A DNA stretch of 19,693 nucleotides from CAWUIH01 sp963922495 (lineage in GTDB: Bacteria; Pseudomonadota; Gammaproteobacteria; Coxiellales; Coxiellaceae): assembly GCA_963922495.1 (NCBI GenBank), contig CAWUIH010000029.1:1-19693 (forward strand), written 5' to 3'. The notes beneath the pieces are model-generated. The model was not told where the DNA came from, made no database searches, and worked only from the letters and a program-made list of their open reading frames with translations. This document shows, one piece after another, positions 1 through 8,789 of this stretch. The position numbers and the translations under genes are program-made. How positions within the stretch are numbered: the stretch's first letter is position 1; the number at the start of each line of letters is the position of its first letter.

Positions 1-753
1 TTAAAGTTATTATATATTGCGTTTTTTTCCAGTGTTATATTGCTCTCTGGTTGCTACCGTACGGTCGAAGGCTCATACTCGACTAACCAGTCCTTTACTA
101 ATTCTAAGGCGTGTACGCAAAACAAATTTTTAATGAAATATCATTGTTCACTTCGTCAGGTTGAGCAAGCAGCTATTGCTGGCAATGCGGACGCTCAATA
201 TGCTTTAGGTTACATGTATTTTTATGGTATCGGTACTATTCGCGATGAGAATGCTGCAAGATTATGGATTCAACGAGCAGCATCGCAAGGCCAGCCTTTG
301 GCTATTAAAGCTGCAAAAATACTTAATCGGCATAATTCCATACGTACGAGTGTTGAGCCAAAAAGTCACCCTGGAAATTCAAAGATGCCAATAGCGGTTG
401 TGCCACGCTCAAGCCTTAGCCCTATTACAAGTTCGCAAAATCAAGCCTCAATGGTTCAATATAGTCGTGATGAGAACAATTTATTGAACTCCAGTGGCAA
501 TTATACTGTGCAAATTATGGCGGCATCATCTCGAAAAGCGATCAACCATTTTGTCAGTCAGCACCCTATAGCTGGTTTTAAAATTTACCAAACTGAACGT
601 AATGGTTCTAAATTATATCTTCTCGTGTATGGCACCTACATAAATCGCAGTGAAGCCTTAGCGGCTATCCACAGCCTGCCTACTGCTATTCGTCGTTTAC
701 ATCCTTGGATCAAGCCAATGACCATCGTTAAACGAGAAATTAGGCAAGGCTAA
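1..753 (+). CDS. Sel1-repeat and SPOR-domain lipoprotein, 5' partial
   Basis: The reading frame is open to the left edge, so the true start is outside the window; 250 residues are visible. They begin with a hydrophobic stretch ending in the lipobox LLSGC (cysteine codon at 52-54), so the protein should be an outer- or inner-membrane-anchored periplasmic lipoprotein. An in-frame TTG at 40 is inside the signal peptide and is not a credible start. After the cysteine come about two Sel1-like (TPR-like) helical repeats, with AGNADAQYALGYMYFYGIG followed by AARLWIQRAASQG (about visible residues 55-105). A low-complexity Ser/Pro linker follows. The C-terminal SPOR domain (about residues 167-248, starting YTVQIMAASS and ending with a PWIKP motif) resembles the DamX SPOR domain. 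SPOR domains bind glycan strands stripped of stem peptides at division sites. A role in septal peptidoglycan or division is inferred; the partner is unknown. Confidence 0.85.
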   Translation, partial: LKLLYIAFFSSVILLSGCYRTVEGSYSTNQSFTNSKACTQNKFLMKYHCSLRQVEQAAIAGNADAQYALGYMYFYGIGTIRDENAARLWIQRAASQGQPLAIKAAKILNRHNSIRTSVEPKSHPGNSKMPIAVVPRSSLSPITSSQNQASMVQYSRDENNLLNSSGNYTVQIMAASSRKAINHFVSQHPIAGFKIYQTERNGSKLYLLVYGTYINRSEALAAIHSLPTAIRRLHPWIKPMTIVKREIRQG

Positions 754-990
754 TTCTGTATCCACTAACAAATTTACCTTTCGTGCATGTGCTGCCTACT
801 ATTTTATATATTAATTTTCTGTTAAGTGTATGTTCCATTATCGTTGTAGTGACAATAAGTTATATTAGTATTTCTAATTTATCTGGGTTCGCTAACACAA
901 TCATAAGTTGATATTTTTGATCCCCAAGGTTGCATAATTACTTAATGATTCGTTATAGTATTAAGTTCATTCAAAAACTAGGGGGTATTA
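754..990. other. Intergenic region upstream of dtpA
   Basis: This 237-base gap is AT-rich and holds no credible ORF. No convincing Rho-independent terminator follows the SPOR gene: there is no GC-rich stem with a T tract. The only structure I can support is a candidate promoter near its right end, listed separately. Confidence 0.5.
930..959 (+). promoter_or_regulatory. Candidate sigma70 promoter for dtpA
   Basis: TTGCAT (930-935) and TATAGT (954-959) are separated by 18 bases. An alternative pair, TTGATA (908-913) and CATAAT (933-938), has a 19-base spacer. Transcription from the first would give a leader of about 25 bases before the ATG at 991. The leader ends in a strong Shine-Dalgarno AGGGGG (980-985). 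The AT-rich background makes chance matches likely. Confidence 0.4.
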
Positions 991-2490
991 ATGGCAGTTT
1001 CACAGTCCTTTGCAAAGCAGCCTAAGCCGTTTTATTTAGTGTTCTTGCTGGAGGTGTGGGAGCGATTTGGCTACTATGGTGTTCAGGCATTGCTCGTGCT
1101 ATATATGGTGCAGAAATTGGGTTTCAAAGATACTCATGCTGACTTACTGTTTACCGCTTTTAGTGCAATGGTTTACATTTTGCCAAGTGTCGGTGGATAT
1201 TTAGGCGACAAAGTCATTGGTACCAAGCGTGCTATTTTGCTAGGGGCGATTTTTCTAGCTCTGGGTTACATGTGTTTGTCTATTCCATTTATTTCTAATC
1301 AAAATCTATTAATTCCATTAGCTATTATTGCCGTCGGAAATGGTTTTTTCAAGGCCAACCCTTCTAGTTTGTTATCAAAGGTATATGAAAAAACAGGCCA
1401 TAATTTGGATAGTGGATTCACGTTGTATTACATGGCAATTAATATAGGCGCTTTGATTTCTATGAATCTAACGCCTATTTTGAGTGCTCACTTTGGATGG
1501 CATACAGGCTTCTTAGTCTGTTTTCTAGGTCTATTGGTGGCGATTATCTCCTTTTTTGTCTTCCGAAGAACTTCTGCACAGTATGGTTCTGAACCGGATC
1601 GTAAGCCATTGCACTTAGGTAAATTAGCGGCGGTTTTGTTGGGTGCTGTTATTGCTATTGGTGTGGTTTACGTGTTGCTAACGTATTACCATGTTATGTC
1701 AACTATCCTGGCTGTGGCGACTGTGGTATCACTCCTAGTTTACTTTGGGTTAATTACTAAAGCCAAAGAACAGGAGCGTAAAGGGATGTGGTTATTCGTC
1801 TTTATGTTTATTCAAGCAATAATATTTTTTGTTTTGTATTTTCAAATGCCTACGTCACTTACATTATTTGCATTACGAAATGTGCATCACCAAATTCTGG
1901 GTTTCATCCCTTTCCAGGCGGCACAATTCCAAGTGCTGAATCCGGCATGGATTTTGATTCTCAGTCCCATTTTAGCGGCAATTTACCATAAATTACACAG
2001 CAAAAACCGTGACTTATCGATTCCGACTAAATTTTCATTGGGAACTCTACTAGCTGGTTTAGCGTTCGTTATACTGCCACTTGGAGGTGGTTTTGCGAAT
2101 CATGGTATCATCTCAGGAAATTGGTTGGTCTTATCCTATGCCATCCAAAGTGCTGGTGAATTGTTGGTGAGTGCTTTGGGCCTCTCAATGGCAGCACGCT
2201 ATGTCCCTGAGCGATTCATGGGCTTTACCATGGGTTTGTGGTTTTTGTCCACTTCAATCGCTAGTATCATTGCGGGTCATTTAGCAAGCTTTGCTAGTGT
2301 ACCAAAAGGTATTTCAAATGATCCATCACTGTCGCTACCGATTTATAATCATCTCTTTTGGAAAATAGGCTTAGTCACAATTGCCATTTCCATCGTGATG
2401 TTTGCTTTCGTGCCGTTGCTTAAAAAACTCACTAGTGGCGACCGTCAAAAAGGTGCGTTGGATGAAGAGTTGATTATTGAAGAGATGTAG
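991..2490 (+). CDS. dtpA: Proton-coupled di/tripeptide transporter, POT family
   Basis: This 499-residue inner-membrane protein belongs to the proton-dependent oligopeptide transporter (POT/PTR2) branch of the MFS and would import di- and tripeptides with protons. The family signature ExxERFxYYG is intact at residues 21-30 (EVWERFGYYG). Other hallmarks are GGYLGDKVIGTKR (68-80) between helices 2 and 3, FKANPSSLL around Lys121, the YYMAINIG segment near Asn151, and a helix-10 glutamate (Glu390 in QSAGELLVSALGL). In the family these residues contribute to proton coupling and peptide binding. The length matches E. coli DtpA (500 aa), and similarity by eye runs end to end, so the symbol is a reasonable guess; DtpB is the alternative paralogue name. 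The ATG has a strong AGGGGG ribosome site. The gene seems to be a single transcription unit. A peptide importer suits an amino-acid-dependent, possibly host-associated lifestyle (inference). Confidence 0.93.
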   Translation: MAVSQSFAKQPKPFYLVFLLEVWERFGYYGVQALLVLYMVQKLGFKDTHADLLFTAFSAMVYILPSVGGYLGDKVIGTKRAILLGAIFLALGYMCLSIPFISNQNLLIPLAIIAVGNGFFKANPSSLLSKVYEKTGHNLDSGFTLYYMAINIGALISMNLTPILSAHFGWHTGFLVCFLGLLVAIISFFVFRRTSAQYGSEPDRKPLHLGKLAAVLLGAVIAIGVVYVLLTYYHVMSTILAVATVVSLLVYFGLITKAKEQERKGMWLFVFMFIQAIIFFVLYFQMPTSLTLFALRNVHHQILGFIPFQAAQFQVLNPAWILILSPILAAIYHKLHSKNRDLSIPTKFSLGTLLAGLAFVILPLGGGFANHGIISGNWLVLSYAIQSAGELLVSALGLSMAARYVPERFMGFTMGLWFLSTSIASIIAGHLASFASVPKGISNDPSLSLPIYNHLFWKIGLVTIAISIVMFAFVPLLKKLTSGDRQKGALDEELIIEEM

Positions 2491-2521
2491 CTCCTTCCTT
2501 ATTCGATATATATTCGGTAGA

Positions 2522-2556
2522 CTAGAGTCAGTTATAAATAGGAAGACTGACTCTAG
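2522..2556 (+). repeat. Perfect 10-bp inverted repeat around the smc ribosome-binding site
   Basis: CTAGAGTCAG (2522-2531) and CTGACTCTAG (2547-2556) are exact reverse complements separated by a 15-base loop. The loop contains the only Shine-Dalgarno-like stretch before smc (AGGAAGA, 2540-2546). The right arm ends two bases before the ATG at 2559. No T tract follows, so an intrinsic terminator is unlikely. A translational control hairpin or a DNA-binding site are the alternatives. Confidence 0.7.
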
Positions 2557-2558
2557 AC

Positions 2559-5500
2559 ATGCTGTTGAAACATATTAAACTTGCTGGTTTTAAGTCTTTC
2601 GTTGATCCTACTTTAATTCCCGTCCGAAGTAACTTAAATGCTATTGTTGGCCCAAATGGTTGCGGTAAGTCCAATGTCGTTGACGCAATTCGTTGGGTAA
2701 TTGGAGAAATATCAGCAAAGCAACTGCGTGGCCAATCTATGAGTGATGTCATTTTTAATGGTACTACAAATCGTAAATCTGTTGGAAAAGCGGTTGTGGA
2801 GCTGAATTTTGATAATAGTAAAGGCCGTATTGGTGGCGAATATAGTAAATACAACGAGTTGGTAATTCGACGCGAAGTAGACCGTGATGGCCAGTCTAGC
2901 TATTTTATCAATAGCTTGTCTGTTCGACGCCGTGATGTGATTGATGTTTTTCTGGGAACCGGCTTGGGTCCTCGCAGTTATGCAATCATCGAACAAGGCA
3001 TGATTTCACGACTCATTGAGGCAAAACCAGAGGAATTGCGTGTTTACCTTGAAGAAGCAGCAGGCATTTCTAAATACAAAGATCGCCGTCGTGAAACTGA
3101 AAATCGTATGCGTCACACTCAAGAAAACTTGGATCGTGTTAACGATGTCCGTGAAGAGTTGGCTAAGCAGCTACGACATTTAAAACGCCAGGCAAATGCA
3201 GCTGAGCGCTATAAAGAATATAAGCACGAGGAGCGTCTGTTATCAGCTCAAGTTAAAGTACTCAACTGGTTGGAATTAGATAAAGTTTTGACGCAAAAAG
3301 AGCGATTGCTTCAAAATCAGGAGTTAATTAAAGAAGAAAAGTTAAGCTTGATCACTGAGATAGAAACTAAAATTGAAAAAATACATCAACTGCTCACCGA
3401 TCAAAATCAGCAGCAAAATGATGTACAAAAGCATTATTATGATGCTAGTACCGACATTGCGCGCTTGGAGCAGCAGGTCAATAGTATAGAATCACAAAGT
3501 CAGCAATGGCAGTCTGAACTGACTGAATCAGAATCATTACTTGAAGAACTACAAAACAACGTATTTGAGAGTGAGGAGCAAATTCACTCTCTAACAAGTA
3601 ACGTTAATCAGTTAACACCTCAATTAGCGGTTCTTGACAAAGAACAGCTATCTGTTGATCAGCATTTAAGTAATGCCGAAAAAGAGATGAACCAGTGGCA
3701 AGTCGAATGGGAGAAACTACAACAAAACAGCACCAGTACTATCAGTCAGAGTGAGGTACTGCGGACACGAATCGAGCATACTGAAAATCGCCTCAAAGAG
3801 CTTTATCATCGCCAACAGCGAATACAACAAGATTTACAGCAATTGTGTATTAATGAATTACATGCTGAAATCAGTCCATTAGAAAGTTTATATCAGAAAT
3901 TACAACAACAGCTGGATTCGTTGCAAACTCAGCTGCAATCTCACACAGATGCAATTCAAGCGCAGCGCACTCAAAATCAAACCCTTGAACAGAGCTGGCA
4001 GCAAGCAAAATCTGAGCTACAATCTCAGAAAGCTCAATTGACTTCTTTACAGACTTTGCAAGATTCAATATTAGGAAATGATAATAAGCAATTCCGTCGC
4101 TGGCTCAATGAAAATGGTCTTGAAAGCCAACCGCGCTTGGGTCAAACGTTATCTGTGATGTCGGGATGGGAAACAGCAGTTGAAACCGTATTACAGCATT
4201 ATTTTGATGCAATTTGTGTTTCAAATGTCGCGGATTATACCGAATCGATTCAAAAACTTACACAGGGTCAGGTCATCTTACTTGATCAATCGGTGGCGTT
4301 GCCGCAACCAACTTCTGTAACACCAACATTAGCGCATTTGGTTAATAGTGAATGGTCTTGTTATCCGTGGCTACATGGTATTTTTGTCGCCGAGAATTTT
4401 TCGGCTGCTCTTATGATGCGTGCTCAATTACAACCTCATGAATCTGTGATCACCCGTGATGGTCTATGGTTAGGGGCGAATTGGATTTTTCATAACCAAA
4501 CTACCAATACTAAAAGTGGTTTTTTGGAGCGAGAACAACGCATTAAGGAATTGAAATCTCTCATTGCAGAGGGTATTGAGGTGACAGAAAGATGTGAATC
4601 TAGCTTGAATAGCAGTCGTCAGCAATTATCGCAATTAGAAACCAGTCGTGACGCCATCCATGCCGAATTTCGAGATCTTAGTACTAAAATGGCAAAAACT
4701 CATGGTGAACTCGGTGCTCAAAAAACTCGGTTAGAGAACGAGCAACAGCGCGCATCACAATTGCAGCAATCGTTGCAAAACTGCGGCTCACAATTGGCTG
4801 AGCAACAGCAGCTACTCGAATCCATTCAAACAGAGTACAAGACATTAGTGGATCATAAGCAGCATTTCATTAAGCAACGTGAAAACCTTCTTCAGCAACG
4901 CGATCAGTATCAAGATACGTTAAAGCAGTGTCGCGAAATGGCTCATGTAAAGCGTAAGCAAAAAGATGAAATTGAGGTGCGATTAGTAAGTTCACAAGAT
5001 CACTTAAATCGATTACAGCAATCGATCAAGCGTGACCAGCGGCAATTGCAGCAGCTTGAGGAAAGACGTAATCAATTGCAGTACCATTTATCCAATGAGG
5101 GTGCTCCGATTGATCGGTTAAAAGCTGAGTTACAAGATCGCTTGAACAGTCGTTTAACCACCGAATCCCGCTTACGGAATGTACAAGAGCAAGTTAAGAA
5201 CACTGAGCAGCAACAGCGAGAATTGGAAGCCCAGCGTGTTGAATTACAAAAAGCGACTAACAACATGCAATCCGAAGTTGAGCAACTTCGCCTTGACCGG
5301 CAATCAATATTAGTGAGAAAAGCGACTATTGAAGAGCAGCTCCAAGAAGTCAATCACGATTGTGTTGAAGTTATCAAATCCTTACCCGAGGAAGCAACAA
5401 TTAAGGATTGGAATAGTCGTTTAGAAAAGCTAGCCCAAAAAATTCAACGATTGGGATCGATTAACTTAGCGGCCATTGAAGAATACGCAGCGACTGAGGA

Positions 5501-6068
5501 ACGCAAAACTTATCTTGACAATCAGTTTGATGATTTGATGAAAGCCATTGAAATGCTTAAAAAAGCCGTTCAGAAAATTGACCGAGAAACGCGCACTCGT
5601 TTTCAAGAAACTTATAGAAAAGTCAGCGAACGATTCAAAGTTATTTTCCCAAAAATATTTGGTGGTGGGGCAGCCTCTTTAGAGATGACGGAGCAAGATT
5701 TGCTAATCACGGGTGTCATTGTTTGTGCCCAACCTCCTGGGAAACGAAATACCAATATTCATATGCTCTCTGGTGGTGAAAAGGCGCTGACAGCGATTGC
5801 TTTGGTTTTTTCACTATTTCACCTAAATCCTGCACCGTTTTGCATTCTTGATGAGGTTGATGCACCATTAGATGATGTAAACGTTGGGCGGTTTTGTCAG
5901 ATTGTCAAAGAGATGTCGAAGGAAACGCAATTTTTGATGATTAGTCACAATAAAGTGAGCATTGAAGCCGCTGATCATTTAATGGGGGTGACCATGCAAG
6001 AACTAGGGGTATCACGTATTGTTTCAGTAGACATGAAAGAAGCGATCGATATGGTTCAAGCGGCGTAG
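2559..6068 (+). CDS. smc: Chromosome segregation protein SMC
   Basis: This 1169-residue protein is the SMC ATPase of the condensin-like Smc-ScpA-ScpB complex, which organises and helps separate the replicated chromosome in the nucleoid. The N-terminal head starts with the conserved IKLAGFKSFVDPT, followed by Walker A GPNGCGKS (residues 31-38). Two long Gln/Glu/Arg-rich coiled-coil arms (about 170-500 and 660-1000) flank a globular hinge (about 505-650). The C-terminal head carries the ABC signature LSGGEKALTAIAL (from 1070) and Walker B CILDEVDAPLDD, with Asp1098 and Glu1099. Length and domain order are those of a full SMC, not MukB. The ATG at 2559 gives the usual family N-terminus; its AGGAAG ribosome site lies unusually far upstream (13 bases), inside a hairpin loop. 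zipA and ligA follow closely, a gene order seen in many gammaproteobacteria. Confidence 0.97.
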   Translation: MLLKHIKLAGFKSFVDPTLIPVRSNLNAIVGPNGCGKSNVVDAIRWVIGEISAKQLRGQSMSDVIFNGTTNRKSVGKAVVELNFDNSKGRIGGEYSKYNELVIRREVDRDGQSSYFINSLSVRRRDVIDVFLGTGLGPRSYAIIEQGMISRLIEAKPEELRVYLEEAAGISKYKDRRRETENRMRHTQENLDRVNDVREELAKQLRHLKRQANAAERYKEYKHEERLLSAQVKVLNWLELDKVLTQKERLLQNQELIKEEKLSLITEIETKIEKIHQLLTDQNQQQNDVQKHYYDASTDIARLEQQVNSIESQSQQWQSELTESESLLEELQNNVFESEEQIHSLTSNVNQLTPQLAVLDKEQLSVDQHLSNAEKEMNQWQVEWEKLQQNSTSTISQSEVLRTRIEHTENRLKELYHRQQRIQQDLQQLCINELHAEISPLESLYQKLQQQLDSLQTQLQSHTDAIQAQRTQNQTLEQSWQQAKSELQSQKAQLTSLQTLQDSILGNDNKQFRRWLNENGLESQPRLGQTLSVMSGWETAVETVLQHYFDAICVSNVADYTESIQKLTQGQVILLDQSVALPQPTSVTPTLAHLVNSEWSCYPWLHGIFVAENFSAALMMRAQLQPHESVITRDGLWLGANWIFHNQTTNTKSGFLEREQRIKELKSLIAEGIEVTERCESSLNSSRQQLSQLETSRDAIHAEFRDLSTKMAKTHGELGAQKTRLENEQQRASQLQQSLQNCGSQLAEQQQLLESIQTEYKTLVDHKQHFIKQRENLLQQRDQYQDTLKQCREMAHVKRKQKDEIEVRLVSSQDHLNRLQQSIKRDQRQLQQLEERRNQLQYHLSNEGAPIDRLKAELQDRLNSRLTTESRLRNVQEQVKNTEQQQRELEAQRVELQKATNNMQSEVEQLRLDRQSILVRKATIEEQLQEVNHDCVEVIKSLPEEATIKDWNSRLEKLAQKIQRLGSINLAAIEEYAATEERKTYLDNQFDDLMKAIEMLKKAVQKIDRETRTRFQETYRKVSERFKVIFPKIFGGGAASLEMTEQDLLITGVIVCAQPPGKRNTNIHMLSGGEKALTAIALVFSLFHLNPAPFCILDEVDAPLDDVNVGRFCQIVKEMSKETQFLMISHNKVSIEAADHLMGVTMQELGVSRIVSVDMKEAIDMVQAA

Positions 6069-6082
6069 TATGAGGAAACAAT

Positions 6083-6757
6083 GTGTTAATCTCTTTAGCG
6101 ATTGTGGTTGTCATTTGTGCATCACTATTTTTAGGTCTACGGATTGAGAAAAAATCGCATCCTGCGGTGCGTAAGCGTAGTGTAAATAAACGGCCTCAAA
6201 AAATAAAAAATCCACTTTCAGATGAAGAAGCTGATGAAATTTTAGGACTAAAAACTCAATATGATCAAACAAGTGATCACAATAAAAAAGAATGTCCAGA
6301 TTTTTCTCAACTGATTACACTCCATGTGGTAGCTAGATTACAATATCCTTTTACTGGCTATGAACTGCTACAATCGTTGCTGGCAAATGGGTTGCGCTAT
6401 GGCGAGATGAATATATTCCACTATCATCAACAACAGTCTGTACAGAACAAAAAACTATTTAGTCTCGCAGCAATGGAAAAACCTGGTACTTTTGATTTAA
6501 GTAATATGGGTAGTTTTTCTTGTGTCGGTTTAAGTCTCTTTATGTTAATTCATACTGTATCAAATCCAAACCACGTGTTTAAAATCATGCTAGAAACAGC
6601 CCAGTCACTCGCTGATGAGTTAGGGGGGTATTTATTGGCTGGTGATCACCAGCCACTCAATGACTCCGCCGTCACAGCGATTAAACAGCGCATTCAGCAA
6701 TTCAAGGAATCTCAAACATCGGATCACTGCTCTAATTCTATTTCAACCGAGTCGTAG
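6083..6757 (+). CDS. zipA: Cell division protein ZipA
   Basis: ZipA is an inner-membrane division protein that tethers FtsZ to the membrane and stabilises the Z ring. The 224-residue product begins with a single N-terminal membrane anchor (about residues 1-18), followed by a strongly basic stretch (20-42), a short charged linker (43-75) and a C-terminal FtsZ-binding domain (about 76-207, with LHVVARLQYPFTGYELLQSL and an MEKPGTFDL segment). Translation starts at a GTG (6083) preceded by TGAGGAAA (6071-6078). The ATG at 6081 hits a stop after two codons and is excluded. E. coli ZipA has 328 residues and a long Pro/Gln-rich linker; this linker is much shorter. It starts 14 bases after smc and ends two bases before ligA, so the three genes are almost certainly cotranscribed. 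Confidence 0.93.
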   Translation: MLISLAIVVVICASLFLGLRIEKKSHPAVRKRSVNKRPQKIKNPLSDEEADEILGLKTQYDQTSDHNKKECPDFSQLITLHVVARLQYPFTGYELLQSLLANGLRYGEMNIFHYHQQQSVQNKKLFSLAAMEKPGTFDLSNMGSFSCVGLSLFMLIHTVSNPNHVFKIMLETAQSLADELGGYLLAGDHQPLNDSAVTAIKQRIQQFKESQTSDHCSNSISTES

Positions 6758-6759
6758 AG

Positions 6760-8772
6760 ATGACTATATCCAAGTATATTCAACAAAAGGTTCGTTCCCT
6801 TAGAAAAGAAATTAACGACCACAATTATCGTTACTACGTATTGTCGCAGCCAAAAGTGTCTGATGCTATTTATGATCAACTATTTGCAGAATTAAAACAC
6901 CTCGAAAAACAGTATCCCGATTTAGTCAATGCTACGTCGCCGACTCAACGAGTTGGTGTAACACCTTTAAAATCATTTAATCAAATCACACATCAAGTGC
7001 CTATGTTATCGCTTGATAACGTATTTAACGAGGCTGACTTAGATGATTTTGATGAGCGTTTAAAGCAGCGTTTGAAAAACACGACTGATATCGAGTACTT
7101 ATGTGAATTAAAATTAGATGGTGTGGCTTTGAGTTTGACTTATGAATATGGTCAACTAACAGTTGCGGCGACACGCGGTGATGGTATGGTCGGTGAAGAT
7201 GTCACACAAAATGCACGCACTATTCGCTCGATTCCACTGGAGCTACGTGGTAATGATTATCCTGATCACTTACAGGTGCGAGGTGAGGTACTGATGCCGC
7301 GTGATGGTTTTGTGGCATTTAATCGCCTTGCTGAGAATAAGGGTGAAAAAAGTTTCGCTAATCCTCGTAATGCTGCTTCCGGTAGTTTGCGTCAACTCGA
7401 TCCGAGGATTACTGCAGAGCGGCCTCTCGCTTTTTTTGCATACTATGGCAGCAGTGATAGTCATTTTTTGGCGGAAACCGATAGTCATATTTTAAAATTA
7501 TTTAAGTCCTGGGGGATTCCTATTGTACCTGAATTAAAAAAAGTCACAGGAATAGCTGCATGTCACGGTTACTTCTCCCATGTGTCAAGCGTTCGTGATC
7601 GGCTACCTTACGATATTGATGGAGTTGTTTACAAAGTCAATTCGCTCGAAATGCAAAAAAAACTTGGTTTTGTTTCGCGCGCACCCCGCTGGGCTATCGC
7701 ACATAAATTCCCAGCGCAAGAAAAAATGACGCGTGTAAAATCGATTGAATTTCAAGTGGGACGAACAGGGGCTGTTACACCAGTGGCACGTTTGGAACCT
7801 GTTTTTGTCGGTGGAGTGACCGTTAGTAACGCCACCTTGCATAATTTTGAAGAACTGAATCGCAAAGATGTGCGTATTGGTGACACTGTGGTAGTGCGTC
7901 GTGCTGGTGATGTGATACCAGAAGTTGTTGAGCCCGTGTTGTCAAGGCGCCTTCCAGATACTCATAAAATAAAAATTCCTCAGCAGTGTCCGGTTTGTCA
8001 AGCTGAGGTGCTAAAACCTGAAGGCGAAGCGGTGGCACGTTGTATGGGAGGATTATATTGCCACGCACAATTGCGTGAAACAATTAAACATTTCGTATCA
8101 CGGCGAGCAATGAATATCGATGGTTTGGGAGATCGTTTAGTAGAATTATTTATACAGCAGCAGCTAATCAGCGATATTGCGGATATTTATTGTCTAGATA
8201 AAAAAAATCTTGCTACACTGCCGCGTTTGGGTGAAAAATCTGCAGATAACTTAATTAAGTCTATTGAGCATAGTAAAAAAACTACGTTGCCACGATTTTT
8301 ATATGCACTAGGAATTCGTGGTGTGGGTGAGTCAACAGCTCGAACCTTATCAAGGCATTTTCATGATTTGCCACCTATTCGTGAAGCAACACTAGAGCAG
8401 CTACAAGCAGTTAACGATATCGGACCAATTGTGGCTGCCAATATTCAAGGATTTTTTCATCAAGCACACAACAATGAATTAATTCAGAAACTTCAAACTC
8501 TTGGTGTATATTGGTTATTAGAAAAATCCACAAAAAAGGCTTCTGTTTCGGGTAAGACTTTTGTCCTGACTGGGGTATTATCACAATTAACACGCGATCA
8601 AGCCAAAGAAAAAATTGAAAGTTTAGGTGGAAAAGCAGCAGGTAGTGTCTCAAAAAACACCGATTATGTGGTTGCTGGAGATAAGCCAGGCAGCAAATTG
8701 GAAAAAGCTAAAGTGCTTAAAATAAAAGTTATCACTGAAGCTGAGTTATTAGCAATAATCAACAAAACATGA
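6760..8772 (+). CDS. ligA: NAD-dependent DNA ligase LigA
   Basis: LigA seals nicks in duplex DNA using NAD+, joining Okazaki fragments and finishing repair. The 670-residue product has all the expected parts in order: an N-terminal Ia/adenylation domain with DHNYRYY and the active-site motif KLDG (adenylated lysine Lys118), an OB fold, a four-cysteine zinc finger (Cys410, Cys413, Cys428, Cys434), tandem helix-hairpin-helix motifs (for example LYALGIRGVGESTA), and a C-terminal BRCT domain (about 593-670, including SKNTDYVVAGDKPGSK). The length is typical (E. coli 671 aa). The ATG lies only two bases after the zipA stop and has no clear ribosome site of its own, so translation is probably coupled to zipA. 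Confidence 0.97.
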   Translation: MTISKYIQQKVRSLRKEINDHNYRYYVLSQPKVSDAIYDQLFAELKHLEKQYPDLVNATSPTQRVGVTPLKSFNQITHQVPMLSLDNVFNEADLDDFDERLKQRLKNTTDIEYLCELKLDGVALSLTYEYGQLTVAATRGDGMVGEDVTQNARTIRSIPLELRGNDYPDHLQVRGEVLMPRDGFVAFNRLAENKGEKSFANPRNAASGSLRQLDPRITAERPLAFFAYYGSSDSHFLAETDSHILKLFKSWGIPIVPELKKVTGIAACHGYFSHVSSVRDRLPYDIDGVVYKVNSLEMQKKLGFVSRAPRWAIAHKFPAQEKMTRVKSIEFQVGRTGAVTPVARLEPVFVGGVTVSNATLHNFEELNRKDVRIGDTVVVRRAGDVIPEVVEPVLSRRLPDTHKIKIPQQCPVCQAEVLKPEGEAVARCMGGLYCHAQLRETIKHFVSRRAMNIDGLGDRLVELFIQQQLISDIADIYCLDKKNLATLPRLGEKSADNLIKSIEHSKKTTLPRFLYALGIRGVGESTARTLSRHFHDLPPIREATLEQLQAVNDIGPIVAANIQGFFHQAHNNELIQKLQTLGVYWLLEKSTKKASVSGKTFVLTGVLSQLTRDQAKEKIESLGGKAAGSVSKNTDYVVAGDKPGSKLEKAKVLKIKVITEAELLAIINKT

Positions 8773-8789
8773 AGCGGGAGAGGGGAGCA

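Noticed and set aside
40..753. SPOR protein starting at the TTG at 40
   Set aside because: The TTG falls within the lipoprotein signal peptide and the frame is open to base 1, with hydrophobic residues upstream. The gene is 5' partial.
2528..2996. Minus-strand ORFs overlapping the 5' end of smc
   Set aside because: They are shadows of the conserved smc head domain, have no recognisable product and lack ribosome sites.
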